A stretch of 64,000 nucleotides of DNA from Bradyrhizobium sp. SRS-191 (GCF_024586915.1 NZ_JANBVS010000005.1:124001-188000), one strand, 5' to 3'. Positions 42,431 through 51,715 are shown, numbered from the stretch's first letter. Translations and numbers: made by a program. The notes: generated by a model from the letters alone, not told the origin.

Positions 42431-44899
42431 TCACGCCGCCTTCGACGCTTTCGCGCCGAACTGCGCCAAGAGGCCCGCGATCTCCGAGGCCGGACGCGCC
42501 GCGCTGAACAGATAGCCCTGCACCTGGTTGCAGCCCTCCGCGCGCAGCCAGTCGAGCTGCTCCGCTGTCTCGACGCCCTCAGCCGTGGTGGTGATGTTGA
42601 GGCTCTTGCCGAGGCCGGCGATGGCGCGGACGATGGCGAGACAGTCCGAGCGCTGCGCGAGGTCCTTCACGAAGGAGCGGTCGATCTTGATCTTGTCGAA
42701 CGGGAAGCTGCGGAGATAGCTGAGACTGGAATAGCCGGTGCCGAAATCATCCATCGAGATGCGGATGCCGAGCTGACGCAGCTGATGCAGCGTCGCCAGA
42801 TTGGCCTCGGTCTCGGCGAGCAGGATCGACTCGGTGATCTCCAGTTCGACGCGGTCCGGCGCCAGCCCTGATTGCGCCATGGCCTGGATCACGACCTGCA
42901 CCAGATTGCGGCTACGAAACTGCACCGCAGACAGGTTCACCGCGACCTTGATGCCGTCGGGCCAGGTCGCCGCCTCGCGGCAGGCCTCGCGCAGCACCCA
43001 TTCGCCGAGCGGCACGATCAGGCCGATGTCTTCGGCGACCGGAATGAACTCGGCCGGCGAGATCATCCCCTTGTCTGGGTGACGCCAGCGCAGCAGGCAC
43101 TCGAACGCCGAGATGGCGTTGGTCGCGACATCGACCAGCGGCTGGTAGTGCAGCTCGAACTCGGCCTGCGCAAAGGCGCGGCGCAGGTCGTGCTCCATGT
43201 CGCGCCGCTTCTGCGCCTGCAGGTCCATCTCCTTCTCGAAGAAGCGATGCACGCGGCCGCCGTCCTGCTTGGCGCGGTACAGCGCCATGTCGGCGTTCTT
43301 CATCAGCTCCTCGCAACTGACACCGTCGCGCGGCGACAGCGCGATGCCGATCGAGGCGCCGATCACGAGCTCATTGCCGTCGATGTCGTAGGGCGCGCTG
43401 AGCGCGGTGATCAGACGGGCCGCGCACTCGCTCGCATCTTCCGGGCCGGTGCCGCCGAGGATCATGGCGAACTCGTCGCCGCCCAGCCGCGCCGGCAGAT
43501 GACTGCCATTGATCTGCTGCCTCAGCCGCTCCGCGACGGCCTGCAGCAGCCGGTCGCCCATCGGGTGGCCGAAGGAATCGTTGATGGTCTTGAACAGATC
43601 GAGGTCGATGCACATCACCGCGACGCGCTTGTCCGACGATGCTTTGTCCTCGAGCTTCTGCGTCAGCTGCTGCTGGAAGAACTCGCGGTTCGGCAGGCCC
43701 GTCAGGCCGTCATGATGCGCCATATAGGCGATCCGCGCCTCGGCGCGGCGGCGCTCGGTGATGTCGACGATCGCCACCAGCACGCCGTCGCGGCCGTCGA
43801 AGCTGATCTCGCGGCCATAGGTCAGCACCTCGATCTCGCTGCCGTCTGCCCTGCGGTGCCGCCAATCGCGATGGAACGGCTCGCCCTCGGCCAACCGCAA
43901 CAGCGCCTCATCGAGGCTCGCCCATTCGCCCGGGAGCCACAGATCCCACACCGTCATGCGCAGCAGGTCGGCACGGCCGTAGCCGTAATGACGGGCCATC
44001 GCGTCATTGACGTTGAGGATCTGCGCGGTCGTGCGGTCGAGGATGCACATCGGCATCGGATTGGCCTCGAACAACAGCCGGAACGAGGCCTCGCGCCGCT
44101 TCAGCGCGGTCACGTCGGCAATCGTCAGCGAGACGATGTCGCCGAAGGCATGGGCGCCGAGCCTGAGGCTGCGATCGTCGCAATCCAGCTCGAACTGATC
44201 GCTGCCGCCCCGCGTCACGACCTCGACCAGCCGCGCCATCACCTCCGGCGCGCCCAGCATGTTGCCGCCCTGCTTCAGCCGGTGCCATTGCAAGGTGAGC
44301 GGCGCCAGCCTGAGCAGGTCGGCCGCCGCGCGATTGTGATGGACGACCTGGAAATCGCACGGGCTACCGGCGCTGTTGCGGATGGTCGCGAGCGAGATGA
44401 CTCCGTCGTCCGTCGTGGAGAAGATCGCATCGAGCAGATTGTACTGCGCGGCGCGCTCGTTGATGTAGGCGCCGACCAGCGTGCTGCCCCAGCGCGAACC
44501 GGTCGGCAGCGCCAGCACGTCGTAGGTGCGGACCATGCCGTCGCGCACGCAATGCGCCGTCGCCAGATGCGGTTGCAGGCTCGTCAGCGCCGAATTCGCC
44601 GCCTCCGTCAATACGGTGGCGCAATCCGGCGAGACGTCGGCCACGGCGATGTCCCAGCGCTCATCCTGAAGCCATTGCTGCACGTAGCGGCCGCTGCGCG
44701 AGATCTCCAGAACGCCCTGCTCGTGCCTGAGCACGGCGACATGATCGGCGAGGCGACCGAGGCTGCCGAGCATGACGTCCTCGTAGCGCGGCAGCGTCTG
44801 GCCGGGCTTCAGCGCCGCCTGCCATTTCCGCCTGAGCACCGGGATGTCGTCGAAGAGATCGCTGCTGACCTTTTCGGACGTCGTCTTGGCGGCACTCAT
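42431..44899 (-). CDS. PAS-GGDEF-EAL dual cyclic-di-GMP protein
   Basis: The 822-residue soluble protein combines synthesis and breakdown domains for c-di-GMP. Order: an N-terminal PAS-like region (~20-150; RYEDVMLGSLGRLADHVAVL), two further PAS segments to ~380, GGDEF (~390-550) and EAL (~565-815). The GGDEF motif is intact (LPARLGGDEFAMIL), with no RxxD inhibitory site five residues before it. The EAL motif reads ECL (FECLLRWRHP); the other catalytic residues are present (NLSAVQF, LEITES, MDDFGTGYSSLSYL, KIDRSF, AEGVET), so phosphodiesterase activity is likely. ATG 44899 was chosen over a longer unconserved upstream frame. Confidence 0.92.
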   Translation of the reverse strand: MSAAKTTSEKVSSDLFDDIPVLRRKWQAALKPGQTLPRYEDVMLGSLGRLADHVAVLRHEQGVLEISRSGRYVQQWLQDERWDIAVADVSPDCATVLTEAANSALTSLQPHLATAHCVRDGMVRTYDVLALPTGSRWGSTLVGAYINERAAQYNLLDAIFSTTDDGVISLATIRNSAGSPCDFQVVHHNRAAADLLRLAPLTLQWHRLKQGGNMLGAPEVMARLVEVVTRGGSDQFELDCDDRSLRLGAHAFGDIVSLTIADVTALKRREASFRLLFEANPMPMCILDRTTAQILNVNDAMARHYGYGRADLLRMTVWDLWLPGEWASLDEALLRLAEGEPFHRDWRHRRADGSEIEVLTYGREISFDGRDGVLVAIVDITERRRAEARIAYMAHHDGLTGLPNREFFQQQLTQKLEDKASSDKRVAVMCIDLDLFKTINDSFGHPMGDRLLQAVAERLRQQINGSHLPARLGGDEFAMILGGTGPEDASECAARLITALSAPYDIDGNELVIGASIGIALSPRDGVSCEELMKNADMALYRAKQDGGRVHRFFEKEMDLQAQKRRDMEHDLRRAFAQAEFELHYQPLVDVATNAISAFECLLRWRHPDKGMISPAEFIPVAEDIGLIVPLGEWVLREACREAATWPDGIKVAVNLSAVQFRSRNLVQVVIQAMAQSGLAPDRVELEITESILLAETEANLATLHQLRQLGIRISMDDFGTGYSSLSYLRSFPFDKIKIDRSFVKDLAQRSDCLAIVRAIAGLGKSLNITTTAEGVETAEQLDWLRAEGCNQVQGYLFSAARPASEIAGLLAQFGAKASKAA

Positions 44900-45069
44900 C
44901 GTATTCCCCACGCAGTCATCACGCTCCGCCCGCCGGCGGTTTCCGCGTACCCATGCGTCGCTTGCGTCTAATGAGTTGTAAAGGCGAGGTGCGTTCTGCA
45001 GGCCGCGCGCGAATATGACAGTTTTAAGTGGTTCCATGGTTAGTGCGCGTTAGCGACTATGACAGCGCG

Positions 45070-45600
45070 ACGTCACGCGGGAGCGCGAGACCGTGACAAG
45101 GCGATCTCGCGGCGGAGAACCGCCCGAGCGATGCATCGGCAAGACCCTCGATCGATGTGAGGGCGCAGGGAGGACCGGACCTCGACCGAGGCCCGTGGCC
45201 CGCCTGCGGAAAAAATGCAGGCGGCAGGTACCACAGGTTCAGCCGGAAATCCGGCCCCCCCTGCGCGATGGCTTAACGGCTGCTTCGCGTTCTCCCTGGT
45301 GCGCCGGGCTTTCTGGCCACCATGCCGTGCAACGCGCTCACGCGCGTTGCACGGGTGATATCAGCTTCGGGATATCAGGACCGCGCGACTTGACCGTGCG
45401 CAGCGGATTGTTCGTCGGCGCGAGCAACCCGCGCTGCAATCCACCACGCCCACCGCTCCCCGCCCCGCGTGCCGTGACGACCGCGATACGCCCCTCATCC
45501 CGGGACGGGATGCGCGAGAGCATCGATCTGATTTGCCCGACGAGGCAAGAACTAATAAGTGCGACAAAGTAACCCGACGGGCAAAGGCAACGCCTTTTGG
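45070..45600. repeat. Long mosaic intergenic repeat element
   Basis: The element ends with TTTGCCCGACG near 45533 and CCGACGGGCAAA at 45574-45585. The same 12-mer CCGACGGGCAAA occurs at 25215-25226 in another AT-rich gap. Identification as a dispersed element relies on recall of related genomes. Confidence 0.45.
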
Positions 45601-45635
45601 CGCATCATGTCGCGCATAAGCGCTTCGACATTCAC

Positions 45636-45756
45636 CGCTGTCGTCCCGGCCTTGAGCCGGGACCCATAACCACAGGCCGCAATGAGGCGGGCAACTGGCA
45701 GCAACGTCCCTCGATAGCGTCCGCGGTATGGGTCCCTGCGTTCGCAGGGACGACAC
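45636..45756. repeat. Intergenic palindrome, second copy of the 42261 family
   Basis: It starts CCGCTGTCGTCCCGGC, identical to 42258-42273. TGTCGTCCC (45639-45647) pairs with GGGACGACA (45747-45755), and GGGACCCATA pairs with TATGGGTCCC inside it. Confidence 0.8.
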
Positions 45757-45833
45757 CTTGGGTGGGGATACTCTCTGCGTTCATCCACGCGACGCGGTCG
45801 CAATGATATGCTTCGCGGTGTCGCGCAACGTCC

Positions 45834-46928
45834 TTATCGCGCCAGCACCTCGACCTCGCCGTCGACGCCGTTGACGACGTTGAAGGAGCGCTCGAACACC
45901 TTGCCTTCGTATTTGGCGATGGCGCGGTAGTCGCCTTCGGACAGCACGACCTTGGGGAAGGCGCCGACAGATTCCTTGATCACGTCGCCGCCGGGGTTGA
46001 TGACCGACCAGGCGGTGTTGGCGAGCGCCTCGCCGCCCTTGTCGGAGACCAGCTTCAAGGTGATGACCGCGGCGCGGTGCGTGACCGTAACGTCGGTGAG
46101 CTTGCTGGCCTGGACGCGAATGTCGGAGCGCACCACCGAGTTGGCGTCGCCATAGTTGGAGACGATGTAATAGGTGCCTTCGGGCAGCATCAGCATGTCG
46201 CCCGCGGCGACGTTCGGCACCAGCGGCGCGCGCTCGCGGCCGTCGAACTGGCTGCCCTTGTAGATCGCGAACGAGATCTGGTTCTGCGGAATCTTGCTGC
46301 TGCCGACCCGGCCCTCCAGCCGCAGGCCACCGGCCGGCAGGAGAAAGGATTCGCGATCGGTGTCGGTCTTCAGGCTCACCGTCCGGACGGCGCTGACGAG
46401 GCCGAGCGCGACATGGACGACGTAGTTGCCGGGCGGCAGCACGATGTTCGGCGTCGGGCCGCGATCCTCGCGCAGCATCTTGAAGGCGCCGGTCTCGTCG
46501 GGCCGGTCGGCGAAGACGCGCCAGACCAGGCCGCCATTGATGTTCGGCAGATCCTTGCCGTAACGCGCCGACAGCGACAGCACACCCTGGTTCGGTGCAG
46601 CGGGGGGAGCAGCCACCGGCGGAATGGCGGCGGGCGCGCCCGGCGGGATCGCGGCCACCGGCGGGCCCGGGATGGCCTGCGGCGCGGGCGGCGGCGGAAC
46701 CACGGGACCCGCTCCGGGCCCGGAGGGCGGTGCGAGACTGACGGCAGCGCCGGGATCCGGCACCGAAGCCGGCGGAACCGGCGGCGGCCGGTCGCTGAAC
46801 AGCTGCGCCTGCGCGGCGGTGAGGCCCCAGGCGGCTACAAGCGACCCGGCCACAAGACACGACAGCACCCGCGCGGGCCATCGCCGCACGCCGCACCGGA
46901 CTCGGATGAAACCGCGACCACTCGTCAT
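45834..46928 (-). CDS. Secreted Pro-rich protein with beta-sandwich-like repeats, function unknown
   Basis: The 364-residue protein has a signal peptide (cut near LTAAQAQLFS) and a Pro/Ala linker to ~residue 105. A region follows with several similar beta units: GPTPNIVLPPGNYVVHVALG, LMLPEGTYYIVSNYGD and PKVVLSEGDYRAIAKYEGKV, each carrying a P-x-G-x-Y turn like carboxypeptidase-regulatory or Cna-B domains. This suggests an extracellular adhesive or scaffold role. ATG 46928 is preceded by GAGGGGG; the upstream extension has no signal. No known name. Confidence 0.75.
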   Translation of the reverse strand: MTSGRGFIRVRCGVRRWPARVLSCLVAGSLVAAWGLTAAQAQLFSDRPPPVPPASVPDPGAAVSLAPPSGPGAGPVVPPPPAPQAIPGPPVAAIPPGAPAAIPPVAAPPAAPNQGVLSLSARYGKDLPNINGGLVWRVFADRPDETGAFKMLREDRGPTPNIVLPPGNYVVHVALGLVSAVRTVSLKTDTDRESFLLPAGGLRLEGRVGSSKIPQNQISFAIYKGSQFDGRERAPLVPNVAAGDMLMLPEGTYYIVSNYGDANSVVRSDIRVQASKLTDVTVTHRAAVITLKLVSDKGGEALANTAWSVINPGGDVIKESVGAFPKVVLSEGDYRAIAKYEGKVFERSFNVVNGVDGEVEVLAR

Positions 46929-47174
46929 CCCCCTCGTTTTGACCGAAAACGGGGCAAATTCAAGCCTGTACTGAACCGATCCGGGAATCGTGGGGCGTGG
47001 CGTGCGGCTTGGCCGCGCTACGATCGTGACGACGGACATCGCAGGACCATCACATCAGCGGCATCTCATGGAGCCGTCAACCGGCATAAAGAATGCTTCT
47101 GATAGGTTCGCGCCGGAACGGTGACGGTGCGGCACGGCGTGGCGGCGGCGTCGCAGAATGGCGTATGCGTGGAG

Positions 47175-48221
47175 ATGATGGTGCTGGATATGTTGATGGG
47201 ACGCCGCCATGGCGGAACAGACGGCACGAATGTCGGACTCGGGACGATCCGCAAGCCGGTGATCGGGTTAGCGCTCGGGGGCGGCGCGGCGCGCGGCTTT
47301 GCTCATATCGGGGTGATCCGCACCCTCATGGCGCATGGCATCGTGCCCGATGTGGTCGTCGGAACCTCGATCGGCGCGGTCGTCGGCGGCGCCTATGCGG
47401 CCGGCCAGCTCGATGCGCTGGAAGAATGGGCGCGCAGCCTGCAGATGCGCAACGTGCTCGGCTATCTCGATATCCGCCTCAACGGATCCGGCCTGATCGG
47501 CGGCGAGAAGCTCGCAGCCCAGCTCGAAGCCTCGCTCGGCCGCGTCGGAATCGAGGAACTGCCGATGAAGGTCGCGACCGTGGCGACGGAGATTCGTACC
47601 GGGCACGAGATCTGGCTCACGCATGGCAGCTTGGTCGACGCGATGCGCGCCTCCTACGCCCTGCCCGGAATCTTCGCGCCGGTCCTGATCGGCGACCGCT
47701 GGCTGGTGGACGGCGCGATGGTCAATCCGGTGCCGGTGTCAGCGGCGCGCGCGCTCGGCGCCGAGATCGTGATCGCCGCCAATCTGTCGAGCGACGTGTT
47801 CACGCATTCGACGACGATCTATTCGCACGGCCAGCCGGTCGAGGTGCCGGAGACGGTGATGGAAAGCACGCCGCCGAAGCGGCGCTTCCGCAGGTTGTTC
47901 TCGCCGGAGCGTGCGGTGAAACGGCAGTTCTTCGGCGAAGGCGGCCGGCCGGGAATCTCGTCGGTGATGGTCGACGCCTTCAACATCATGCAGGACCGCA
48001 TCACGCGCGCGCGGCTCGCCGGCGATCCGCCGGACCTCCTGATCTCGCCGCGCGTCGGCCAGATCGGCTGGTTCGACTTTCATCGCGCGGCCGATCTCAT
48101 CGCGTTCGGCACCAAGGCGGCCGAACGCGCGCTGGATTCGATCCATGAGGCGATCGGCGGGCCGGTCACCCAACCGGCCGGAGCACCGGCGCCGACCGGC
48201 GGAGCGCCTACGCCGTCTTGA
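47175..48221 (+). CDS. Patatin-like phospholipase (RssA/NTE family)
   Basis: The ~348-residue protein has an intact patatin catalytic dyad. The oxyanion loop is GLALGGGAARGFAHIGVI, the nucleophile Ser is in VVGTSIGAVVGGAYAAG, and the Asp is in WLVDGAMVNPVPVSAARA. These enzymes cleave acyl chains from phospholipids or lysophospholipids. The C-terminal half (DAFNIMQDRITRARLAGDPP, LLISPRVGQIGWFDFHRA) is typical of the bacterial cytoplasmic subgroup. The start is uncertain between 47121 (GTG), 47175 and 47190. The 3' end overlaps the convergent CBS gene by 14 bp. Confidence 0.9.
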   Translation: MMVLDMLMGRRHGGTDGTNVGLGTIRKPVIGLALGGGAARGFAHIGVIRTLMAHGIVPDVVVGTSIGAVVGGAYAAGQLDALEEWARSLQMRNVLGYLDIRLNGSGLIGGEKLAAQLEASLGRVGIEELPMKVATVATEIRTGHEIWLTHGSLVDAMRASYALPGIFAPVLIGDRWLVDGAMVNPVPVSAARALGAEIVIAANLSSDVFTHSTTIYSHGQPVEVPETVMESTPPKRRFRRLFSPERAVKRQFFGEGGRPGISSVMVDAFNIMQDRITRARLAGDPPDLLISPRVGQIGWFDFHRAADLIAFGTKAAERALDSIHEAIGGPVTQPAGAPAPTGGAPTPS

Positions 48222-48636
48222 TGTACTGGCGCAGCGCTTCCTGCTCGGTCTCGTATTCCTGGACGCGCCACTTTACGACGTCGCCGATCGAGATCAGTCC
48301 GACCACGAGGCCGCCTTCGATCACCGGCAGATGGCGGAACTTGCCGTTGGTCATCGTCTCCATGAGCGAGGCCACCGTGTCGGCCGGCTTGCAGCTGACG
48401 ACCCGGCGCGTCATCACGTCCGAGACCGGCTCGGTGAGGACGGATGCGCCGCGCTCGCCCAGCGCGCGCACGATGTCGCGCTCGGAGAGAATGCCCTCCA
48501 TCCGCGAGCCCGACATCACCAGCACCGCGCCGATCTTGCGGTCGGCGAGCAGCCTGGCGGCGTCGGCAAGTGAGGTCTGAGGGTCGACGCTCTCGACCTG
48601 ATGGCCCTTGATGTCGAGGATCGCACGTACTGTCAT
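48208..48636 (-). CDS. Tandem CBS-domain protein
   Basis: The 142-residue protein is two CBS units with no other domain: VESVDPQTSLADAARLLADR with IGAVLVMSGSRMEGILSERD, and MTRRVVSCKPADTVASLME with FRHLPVIEGGLVVGLISIGD. CBS pairs bind adenine nucleotides and regulate partner proteins. The gene overlaps the end of the patatin gene on the opposite strand. The partner is unknown. Confidence 0.93.
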   Translation of the reverse strand: MTVRAILDIKGHQVESVDPQTSLADAARLLADRKIGAVLVMSGSRMEGILSERDIVRALGERGASVLTEPVSDVMTRRVVSCKPADTVASLMETMTNGKFRHLPVIEGGLVVGLISIGDVVKWRVQEYETEQEALRQYIKTA

Positions 48637-48927
48637 TGCTCGTCTCCTTGAGAGGCCGATGCGCCTTCTTGAGCGAGGCGTCGTTGCGGCCGATGCCTGC
48701 AGAAGTCTTCAGTTCAAGCGAGTTCGATCGTCACGCGTGCCAATCAACAATTGGCCGCTCGACAGTTGGCAAATGCACCAGTCGCGTTCTGGTTGCAGTG
48801 CGCTCGGCAGGCCGGCGGATGGCCTTCAAAAACGGCCTGCCTTATTTGCCCGGAATCGTGTTCCGGTTGCATAGGGTGCAAATGATGAATGAAATCACCC
48901 GCGCCCGCAAGCGCAGTTGAGCGGCAA

Positions 48928-49722
48928 CTAACTGTCGACCGGCTCCGACGGCAACGCAGGTGCAGCATCTTCACGCACATGCGGGATCGGATCGAACAGC
49001 GCAAACAGCACCAGTCCGGCGAGGAAGCCGCCGATATGCGCCTGCCAGGCGACATCGGCGCCGTCAGCACCCGGCGTGAGGCCAAAGGCGCCGAACAGGA
49101 TATTGACGCCGAACCACACGCCAAGAAAACCGAGCACCCGCGGATTGCGCAGCGCACGCGACAGCGACAGCGCCGGCACCTTCGCCGCCGCATCGGCATC
49201 GCCGCGACCGAACGATAGGAACCCGCCGCGCACGAAGGCAAAGCGCATCGCCGCCGCCATCGCGCCGGACACCGAGGCCGAGGCGCCGATCATCGGCGCC
49301 AGCGCATGCTCATGGGTGACGAGATGGGCAAGCGCGCCCGCCGCCGCCGTCACCGCCATGAACAGATAGAACCTCATGGCGCCGAAGCGGCGCGCCAGCG
49401 CGCTGCCGAACGGCAGCAGCCACAGCACGTTGAAGCCGATATGCGTCAGATTGGCATGCAGCAGCGAGTAGCTGACGAAGGTCCAGATCTTGGCCGGCGT
49501 GCCGCCCGGAAACGCGCCGTCGAGCAGCGTCTGGTCGTATCGTTTCGGGACAAAGGCGAACAGGTCCATGATCCAGCCGTCCCATTCCTCGGGCAGCAGC
49601 ACGCGCAGATGGATCACGGCGATCAGAGCGATATAGGCCGTCAGTGCGCCCGGCAGGTTCAGGACCGGCTCGCGCGCAGCCTGCCGCGGCGGATCTTGGG
49701 TGACGTCTGACGGAGAATCCAA
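48928..49722 (-). CDS. Rhomboid-family intramembrane serine protease
   Basis: The protein (264 residues from TTG 49722; a GTG at 49794 adds 24) has six to seven membrane helices and rhomboid motifs. WTFVSYSLLHANLTHIGFNV holds the HxxxN region of helix 2, the nucleophile Ser is in PMIGASASVSGAMAAAMR, and the catalytic His is in WQAHIGGFLAGLVLFA. The Ser-His dyad is intact, so it should cut membrane substrates. The N-terminal ~25 residues are not conserved. It has no same-strand partner within 290 bp. Confidence 0.9.
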   Translation of the reverse strand: MDSPSDVTQDPPRQAAREPVLNLPGALTAYIALIAVIHLRVLLPEEWDGWIMDLFAFVPKRYDQTLLDGAFPGGTPAKIWTFVSYSLLHANLTHIGFNVLWLLPFGSALARRFGAMRFYLFMAVTAAAGALAHLVTHEHALAPMIGASASVSGAMAAAMRFAFVRGGFLSFGRGDADAAAKVPALSLSRALRNPRVLGFLGVWFGVNILFGAFGLTPGADGADVAWQAHIGGFLAGLVLFALFDPIPHVREDAAPALPSEPVDS

Positions 49723-49845
49723 CGGGCCGCACGCCTTCGACGAGAGGAACAGATCTGTCAGATAGGCGGCTTTGGCGGATCTGTGCAAGCGCACACATGC
49801 AGAGTTGATGTGCGGCCTGATGGCCCCGAAAACGACGGCGATCCG

Positions 49846-49884
49846 GAAAAGAAAAGAGGGAGAGCCCTGAGAAAGCTCTCCCTC
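49846..49884 (-). terminator. Minus-strand terminator without an obvious upstream gene
   Basis: GAGGGAGAGC and GCTCTCCCTC form a 10-bp stem around nine bases; on the minus strand it is followed by TTTTCTTTT. No minus-strand gene lies within 350 bp upstream, so it may end a small RNA. Confidence 0.6.
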
Positions 49885-50072
49885 GTGAGATCCGCCGGTT
49901 TGTTTGCGCGTCCGGAGAGCCCGGGGTTATTTTTCCCCACCCCTCCCCGTCGCGACGACCGGACTTGTTTGACGCCGCCTTCGTGTACCTCTACCGGTCG
50001 CGGCGGACCTCGTCCGGCCGCGATGGCATGAACGCTTTTTTAACGATCCCGTGGCCGCCGCCAAGCACATCG

Positions 50073-50087
50073 TTAATTTAACCTTAA
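50073..50087 (+). promoter_or_regulatory. CtrA-type box (TTAA-N7-TTAA) before the PAS gene
   Basis: TTAA TTTAACC TTAA is a perfect match and is followed by CGCGC. It lies 149 bp before the PAS-domain gene start. Confidence 0.55.
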
Positions 50088-50235
50088 CGCGCGGAAGCTC
50101 GGGGTAAGACCGGCACGATCGCACCATCGGCATGGACGCTGCACAGCCCCTCCTGCACAAACAACCAGGGAGGCGCCTGGACGAAAGCGGGACAGCGATG
50201 TCCTGACAACGTCGAGGGCGCGAGGGGTCTATCCG

Positions 50236-50793
50236 ATGAAACATCCGTCCAATCGCGAGCTCTTCGCCTATTGGAACGACAGACGCGGCCATGCGAAGGC
50301 GCCGGAGCGCGGCGACTTCGAGCCGTCGGCCGTGCGCGAGCTGCTCGGCGACATCTTCGTGCTGTCCTGCGATCCCGACAGCGGCTTTCCGTTCCGGATG
50401 GCCGGCACGCGGCTTTGCGCCCTGCTCGGCGGCGACGTGAAGGACAAGAGCTTCGCCGCGCAGTTCTCGTCCGCCAGCCGCTACGAGATCGAAGAGATCG
50501 CGTCGGTGGTCTGCGAGGAGACGCTTCCCGCCATCGCCGGCGTGACGGCTGTGGCGCCCGATCGCACAACCGCGCATTTCGAGCTGTTGCTTTTGCCGTT
50601 CGCCATGCGCGCGCATGAGCCGATCAGCCTCACCGGCCTGCTCGCCCCGTTCGAGACGCCGCAGGGCGCGCTCGGGCCATTGGAGATGGTGTCGTGGCGC
50701 TACATCCATCCGCCCGTCCAGCCGATCGTGCCGCGCGCGCTGCGCAAGCTGGCACTCGCCCGCGGCCTGATGGTGTATGAGGGCTTGCGCTGA
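50236..50793 (+). CDS. PAS-domain (DUF1457/PAS_5) protein
   Basis: The 185-residue cytoplasmic protein matches the PAS_5 family (formerly DUF1457): ELFAYWNDRRGHAKAPERGD, FEPSAVRELLGDIFVLSCD, FRMAGTRLCALLGGDVKDKS and LLLPFAMRAHEPISLTGLL. There is no output domain, so it must act by protein contacts. It is 136 bp before a PilZ gene on the same strand, and alphaproteobacteria often encode this PAS type with c-di-GMP proteins. A perfect CtrA box precedes it. Confidence 0.85.
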   Translation: MKHPSNRELFAYWNDRRGHAKAPERGDFEPSAVRELLGDIFVLSCDPDSGFPFRMAGTRLCALLGGDVKDKSFAAQFSSASRYEIEEIASVVCEETLPAIAGVTAVAPDRTTAHFELLLLPFAMRAHEPISLTGLLAPFETPQGALGPLEMVSWRYIHPPVQPIVPRALRKLALARGLMVYEGLR

Positions 50794-50929
50794 TCGCCCG
50801 TCGCCTCCCGCGACGCGCGAACAACATGAACGCGCGCGGCGCTGCGATAACGCTGAATTAACCGTGCAGCATTTAGTTTCGTTGCTGGATCGTCCGGTCC
50901 TGTAAAGAGCCGGCTTTGAGTGGCGAAAC

Positions 50930-51544
50930 ATGGCGTTGCCGAACATCAAACAATCTCTTCCGGCCGCCGAGGAGCGCCGCCGTTTCCAGCGGGTCAAGGT
51001 CCACCTGCTCGGCCGCTACATGCTGCCGGATCGCCGTGAGTTTCCCTGTCAGGTGATCAACATGTCGCCCGGCGGCCTGGCGCTGCTGGCGCCCGGCATC
51101 GGCAATGTCGGCGACCGCGTGATCGCCTATCTCGACCATATCGGCCGCGTCGAGGGCAAGATCACCCGCATCATCGACAACGGCTTCGCGATGACGATCG
51201 GCGCCACCGCCCGCAAGCGCGACAAGCTCGCCGCACAGCTGACCTGGCTCGCCAACCGCGACATCCTCAATCTGCCGGAGGATCGCCGCCACGACCGTAT
51301 CATCCCGCGCAACCCGATCGCGGTGCTGACGCTCGAGGACGGCACCAAGATGACCTGCCGCATCATCGACATGTCGCTGTCGGGCGCGGCCATCGCAGCC
51401 GAGACCAAGCCGGCGATGAAATCGCAGGTCATGCTCGGCCGGGTGCAGGCGCGCGTGGTGCGAAATCTCGAAGGCGGCTTCGCCATCGAGTTCGTGCATC
51501 CGCAGCTCGCCGAAACGCTCGAAGAGAGCGTTACCGCGCGGTAA
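50930..51544 (+). CDS. Tandem PilZ-domain cyclic-di-GMP-binding protein
   Basis: The 204-residue protein has two PilZ halves. The first has the arginine motif ERRRFQRVKVHLLGRY and the binding motif VINMSPGGLALLAP. The second has DRRHDRIIPRNPIAVLTLED and RIIDMSLSGAAIAAET. Both keep the RxxxR and (D/N)xSxxG elements that grip c-di-GMP, although the first has Asn in place of Asp. It is a likely receptor for the second messenger made by enzymes such as the GGDEF-EAL protein at 42431. No output domain. Confidence 0.9.
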   Translation: MALPNIKQSLPAAEERRRFQRVKVHLLGRYMLPDRREFPCQVINMSPGGLALLAPGIGNVGDRVIAYLDHIGRVEGKITRIIDNGFAMTIGATARKRDKLAAQLTWLANRDILNLPEDRRHDRIIPRNPIAVLTLEDGTKMTCRIIDMSLSGAAIAAETKPAMKSQVMLGRVQARVVRNLEGGFAIEFVHPQLAETLEESVTAR

Positions 51545-51715
51545 AGCCGCAGGTCCCTCAAATCCCGCAACTTCACGGAGCACACGGCGTCCGCCATCGC
51601 GGGCGCCGTGTTGCGTTCGGCGACCGCACGCTGCATCCGGCGCAGTTAATGTACCGCCTGAAAAGCGCTGCCGAGCCTGCAACGACAGCGGTTCCCGCCT
51701 TAATGCGGCGCATTT

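Larger units (their letters stand above)
44900..45833. other. Gene-free region rich in dispersed repeats
   Basis: No protein gene is supportable in these ~930 bases. From about 45070 to 45600 the sequence matches my memory of a long mosaic intergenic element in Bradyrhizobium genomes (segments such as GCGAGACCGTGAC and TTTCTGGCCACCATGCCGTG). It ends in an inverted TTTGCCCGACG ... CCGACGGGCAAA pair. A separate palindrome follows at 45636. Confidence 0.55.
49723..50235. other. Gene-free region with minus-strand terminator and CtrA box
   Basis: Between the rhomboid and PAS genes I find no coding region. The stretch holds a minus-strand terminator-like hairpin (49846-49884), a 17-mer C-rich motif at 49935-49951 shared with 52546-52562, a GC-rich hairpin near 50003-50028 and the CtrA box. 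A minus-strand small RNA is possible. Confidence 0.45.
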
